From the IMG/VR virus record IMGVR_UViG_3300030103_001002, positions 426 through 42,746 of that record: 42,321 nt of DNA; one strand, 5' to 3'. Made by a program: the position numbers and the translations under genes. Shown piece after piece: positions 39,788-42,321 of the stretch. Numbering within the stretch: the stretch's first letter is position 1; every line of letters starts with the position of its first letter. The notes under the pieces are model-generated. The model did no database searches, was not told the DNA's origin, and saw nothing but the letters and a program-made list of their open reading frames with translations. The DNA is from a virus.

Positions 39788-40864
39788 ATGGCTGCAATTA
39801 CATTATCAAAACCAAATACTAATTGGCAGGAATTTTGTAAGTGGGTAACAAACACAAATAACCGCCTCTACGTGGGGTGGTTTGGTGTGTTAATGATACC
39901 TTGCTTACTAACTGCTACAACATGTTTTATACTCGCCTTTATTGCTGCACCTCCTGTGGACATAGATGGCATACGTGAACCAGTAGCTGGCTCATTACTC
40001 TATGGAAACAACATCATATCTGGAGCGGTCGTACCCTCCTCAAACGCAATCGGACTACATTTCTATCCCATCTGGGAAGCAGCAACACTTGACGAATGGC
40101 TCTATAACGGAGGGCCATACCAGCTCATTATCTTCCACTTCCTTATCGGTGCATTGTCTTACATGGGACGACAATGGGAACTTAGTTATAGATTAGGAAT
40201 GAGACCTTGGATATTTGTTGCTTACTCAGCTCCAGTATCAGCTGCACTAGCAGTGTTTCTCGTCTACCCTTTCGGGCAGGGGAGTTTCAGTGATGGTATG
40301 CCTCTTGGTATTTCTGGTACTTTTAACTTCATGTTTGTATTCCAAGCAGAACATAATATCCTTATGCACCCGTTCCATATGCTCGGTGTTGCTGGGGTAT
40401 TCGGTGGATCTCTTTTCGCTGCTATGCACGGAAGTTTGGTTACTTCCTCGCTTGTTGCAGAAACAACAGAAGAAGTATCTCAGAACTACGGCTATAAGTT
40501 TGGTCAAGAAGACGAGACTTATAACATCGTAGCTGCACACGGTTACTTTGGTAGACTTATTTTTCAATATGCTTCTTTCAATAATTCTCGTGCTTTACAT
40601 TTTTTTCTTGGTGCTTGGCCCGTGGTTGGCATATGGCTCACAAGTATGGGAATCTGCACAATGGCTTTCAATCTTAACGGCTTTAACTTTAACCAGTCAA
40701 TAGTTGACACTAATGGTAAAGTTATTCCTACTTGGGCTGACGTTGTAAACAGACAGAACCTAGGTATGGAAGTAATGCACGAGCGTAACGCTCACAACTT
40801 CCCACTCGATTTAGCAGCAGCTAAGTCTACAAATATTGCACTAACAGTTCCAGAAATTGGTTGA
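39788..40864 (+). CDS. psbA: Photosystem II D1 protein
   Basis: 358 residues, full length. The thylakoid reaction-centre protein that turns over fastest in light; phage copies keep photosynthesis running while host synthesis stops. Landmarks are Tyr160 in LVYPFG (the redox-active tyrosine), His in [12 protein letters not shown] (chlorophyll and iron ligands), and the end [11 protein letters not shown], where the precursor is normally cut, leaving a 14-residue tail ending PEIG. Residue 129 in GRQWEL is Gln, the low-light (D1:1) form. Placement between scaffold and capsid follows the P-SSP7 arrangement. Confidence 0.99.
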   Translation: MAAITLSKPNTNWQEFCKWVTNTNNRLYVGWFGVLMIPCLLTATTCFILAFIAAPPVDIDGIREPVAGSLLYGNNIISGAVVPSSNAIGLHFYPIWEAATLDEWLYNGGPYQLIIFHFLIGALSYMGRQWELSYRLGMRPWIFVAYSAPVSAALAVFLVYPFGQGSFSDGMPLGISGTFNFMFVFQAEHNILMHPFHMLGVAGVFGGSLFAAMHGSLVTSSLVAETTEEVSQNYGYKFGQEDETYNIVAAHGYFGRLIFQYASFNNSRALHFFLGAWPVVGIWLTSMGICTMAFNLNGFNFNQSIVDTNGKVIPTWADVVNRQNLGMEVMHERNAHNFPLDLAAAKSTNIALTVPEIG

Positions 40865-40953
40865 AAAATTTGTTTTATATTTAACATTAATAACTAATCT
40901 ATTTATATGTTCTGGTGTCTTAAGGCATTGGAACAATTTACCAAAAGATGACA

Positions 40954-41020
40954 CGTCCGTTCATCCTTCGGGACGCATGACACCAAAGCATGGAACGGGG
41001 CTTTGGTACTGAGGTAGGAT
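40954..41020 (+). ncRNA. Candidate glutamine-II riboswitch (Downstream-peptide RNA)
   Basis: CCGTTC (40957-40962) pairs with GAACGG (40993-40998). Inside it lies the hairpin TCC-TTCG-GGA (40964-40973). ACCAAAGC (40982-40989), in the enclosed strand, pairs with GCTTTGGT (41000-41007) downstream, making an H-type pseudoknot. The CGTTCATCC...GGACGCATGA...GGAACGGG backbone, and the position just ahead of a short peptide gene, match my memory of the Downstream-peptide class of cyanobacteria and marine phages, which senses glutamine. The ribosome site GAGGTAGG follows the pseudoknot closely, so ligand binding could control translation. Confidence 0.65.
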
Positions 41021-41021
41021 T

Positions 41022-41129
41022 ATGACTCAAGTAGAACTCCAAGCTCGTGTTAAAGAGCAAAGAGATTACACAAGAGCTATGAAACTTAAGTATCGTGGCA
41101 TCGCTTACATACCAAAATATGAAAAGTAA
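41022..41129 (+). CDS. Short peptide controlled by the riboswitch candidate (35 aa)
   Basis: ATG at 41022, with GAGGTAGG ending a few bases ahead. The peptide has a charged helix (MTQVELQARVKEQRDYTRAM) and then LKYRGIAYIPKYEK, whose L-x-YRG-x-x-Y core matches a short domain of unknown function (DUF4278-like) found in cyanobacteria. Peptides of this kind under glutamine riboswitches can affect nitrogen metabolism in cyanobacteria; that role is inference here. Confidence 0.65.
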   Translation: MTQVELQARVKEQRDYTRAMKLKYRGIAYIPKYEK

Positions 41130-41235
41130 GTTTATAGGGTTGGCATTATTTGCCACCCTTTTTTTATATCTAGAGTGGAAACCCATTCTAACTTATATAG
41201 GAGAAGAGACACCTCAGAGTCGGATCTCTTCTTAA
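41119..41235 (+). CDS. Possible single-span membrane peptide (38 aa)
   Basis: ATG at 41119 within the end of the preceding peptide gene. The sequence MKSKFIGLALFATLFLYLEW is a basic start plus a membrane span, followed by a short polar tail ending in RISS. The reading frame overlaps a hairpin (41203-41231). Could be a real small membrane protein or chance coding in the capsid leader. Confidence 0.4.
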   Translation: MKSKFIGLALFATLFLYLEWKPILTYIGEETPQSRISS

Positions 41236-41280
41236 TTGGCATTTGCCCTCTACGGAGGATACCTTTTGCCGTCATGACGG
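41203..41280 (+). promoter_or_regulatory. Hairpin-rich leader upstream of the major capsid gene
   Basis: Three structures in a row: GAAGAGA/TCTCTTC (41203-41209 with 41225-41231), CCTC-TACG-GAGG with a stable UNCG-type tetraloop (41247-41258), and the perfect 12-base palindrome CCGTCATGACGG (41269-41280). These suggest RNase processing or transcription-stop sites that set capsid mRNA level, as around T7 gene 10. Confidence 0.45.
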
Positions 41281-41374
41281 TGGGATAGACCACACTCAGT
41301 TTAAGTCTTAGCTGATACAATTAAGATTTCTATAAAACTAGATCTAGAAACGATACATATAACCTAACAATATA

Positions 41375-42321
41375 ATGGCACAACAGTCAACAAACAACCC
41401 AGCTTCACAAACCTTTCTGGGTAGAATCAATACAGCGACAAACGCTACAAATAACAGAGACCTTTATTTAAAGTTGTTCTCAGGTGAGATGTTTACTGGA
41501 TTCCAGAGGGAAACAATCGCACGTGATTTAGTCATGAAGCGTACGTTAACCAACGGTAAGAGTTTACAGTTCATCTACACTGGACGCACAAGTGCGGAAT
41601 ACCACACACCTGGCAACAGTATATTAGGAAACTCTGACAAAACTCCACCAGTAGCTGAGAAAACAATTACAGTCGATGACCTATTAATCAGCTCGGCTTT
41701 TGTATATGAGCTAGATGAAACCCTGTCACACTATGAGTTGAGGGGCGAAATTTCCAAGAAGATTGGATATGCTCTTGCTCAAAAATATGACAGATTAATT
41801 TTCAGAGCTATTGCTAAAGGTGCTAGACAGGCTTCTCCAGTATCCCTCAGTGGATTCATAGAGCCAGGTGGTACACAAATTCAAGTTGGTGCAGGTTCTG
41901 ACGCTGACGATGCTCTTGATGATGATAAGTTAGTAACAGCATTTTATGATGCTGCAGCAGCTTTAGATGAAAAAGGAGTTTCTGATGATGGTCGGGTTGC
42001 CGTACTAAACCCACGTCAGTACTATTCACTTATAAAAGGTGCTGGTTCTAACGGACTAATTAACAGAGACGTACAAGGTACATCTTTACAAAGCGGAAAT
42101 GGTGTAATTGAAATTGCAGGTATTCAAATCTACAAGTCAATGAACGCTCCATTCTTCTCTAAGTATGGTACTAAGTATGCCCCTAACTCTGGTGCATCAG
42201 CTGGAACTGACCTTGCTACAGGCGATCCTGGAAATACAGGTTCATTTGTATCTGAGTCAATCGAAACAGCTACAACAGTTACAGGTAACAACTATGGCCC
42301 ACGCCAAAACTACGGTGCTGC
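41375..42321 (+). CDS. Major capsid protein (T7 gp10-like), 3' partial
   Basis: 315 residues visible before the window ends without a stop. The start MAQQSTNNPASQTFLGRINT, then LYLKLFSGEMFTGFQRETIA and RTLTNGKSLQFIYTGRTSAE, follow T7-type HK97-fold capsid proteins; VLNPRQYYSLIKGAGSNGLI and FFSKYGTKYAPNSGASAG continue the match. About 50-60 residues should be missing, judging from usual lengths near 375. The adjacent next genes (tail tubular protein A, start of B) are outside the window. Confidence 0.95.
   Translation, partial: MAQQSTNNPASQTFLGRINTATNATNNRDLYLKLFSGEMFTGFQRETIARDLVMKRTLTNGKSLQFIYTGRTSAEYHTPGNSILGNSDKTPPVAEKTITVDDLLISSAFVYELDETLSHYELRGEISKKIGYALAQKYDRLIFRAIAKGARQASPVSLSGFIEPGGTQIQVGAGSDADDALDDDKLVTAFYDAAAALDEKGVSDDGRVAVLNPRQYYSLIKGAGSNGLINRDVQGTSLQSGNGVIEIAGIQIYKSMNAPFFSKYGTKYAPNSGASAGTDLATGDPGNTGSFVSESIETATTVTGNNYGPRQNYGA

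Noticed and set aside
1-42321. Integrase, transaldolase (talC) or CRISPR array
   Set aside because: Looked for because relatives carry the first two near the genome ends; no recombinase or transaldolase motif and no regularly spaced repeat array is present.

Overview
This window is almost certainly most of the genome of a T7-like marine cyanophage (a podovirus of the P-SSP7 type), probably infecting Prochlorococcus or a close relative. The evidence is a single T7-style gene order (RNA polymerase, SSB, endonuclease I, primase-helicase, DNA polymerase, exonuclease, portal, scaffold, capsid, tail tubular protein, internal core proteins, tail fibre, terminase) combined with cyanobacterial photosynthesis genes (hli, psbA) and phage ribonucleotide reductase genes. 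All convincing genes are on the + strand, packed head to tail with 1-40 base overlaps. The late genes are AT-rich and the early genes visibly richer in G+C.

Layout. 1-21.2 kb holds late virion and packaging genes: the end of tail tubular protein B, four internal virion proteins (the gp15-like one carries an M23 peptidase domain), the tail fibre and a run of accessory fibre-type proteins, a holin candidate, two secreted proteins, the small terminase, an HNH endonuclease and the large terminase. 21.2-22.5 kb is the only long stretch without a convincing gene. It holds strong hairpins, direct repeats resembling Fur boxes, CACTATA repeats and the 3' end of a tRNA gene that looks like an attP core. 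22.5-26.3 kb holds early genes: a possible HhH-type protein, a small frameshifted gene, a C5 cytosine methyltransferase, a KTSC-like protein, endonuclease VII and several tiny genes. 26.3-33.6 kb is the replication and transcription module. 33.6-35.7 kb is class I-like ribonucleotide reductase. 35.9-38.6 kb is neck, portal and scaffold. 38.6-39.6 kb is a set of very basic small proteins. 39.6-40.9 kb is hli-psbA. 40.9-41.4 kb is a regulatory stretch with a probable glutamine-II (Downstream-peptide) riboswitch ahead of a 35-residue peptide. The major capsid gene begins at 41,375 and runs off the end.

The right end of a T7-like map (terminase) and the left end (early genes) are joined here at about 21-22.5 kb, while the window breaks inside the capsid-tail region. 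The record is therefore a circularised or permuted assembly that lacks only about 1 kb (end of capsid gene, tail tubular protein A, start of tail tubular protein B), as an estimate.

How the parts work together: early genes modify DNA or host, the phage RNA polymerase then drives the middle and late genes, RNR plus exonuclease and endonucleases recycle host DNA into nucleotides, D1 and Hli keep photosystem II supplying energy, and the late genes build and package the virion. The most interesting signals are the two-frame reading of the methyltransferase C-terminus, the Fur-box-like repeat array, the glutamine riboswitch with its peptide, the tRNA-derived attP without an integrase, the split DNA polymerase, and a ribonucleotide reductase beta subunit with Leu at the radical-tyrosine position.
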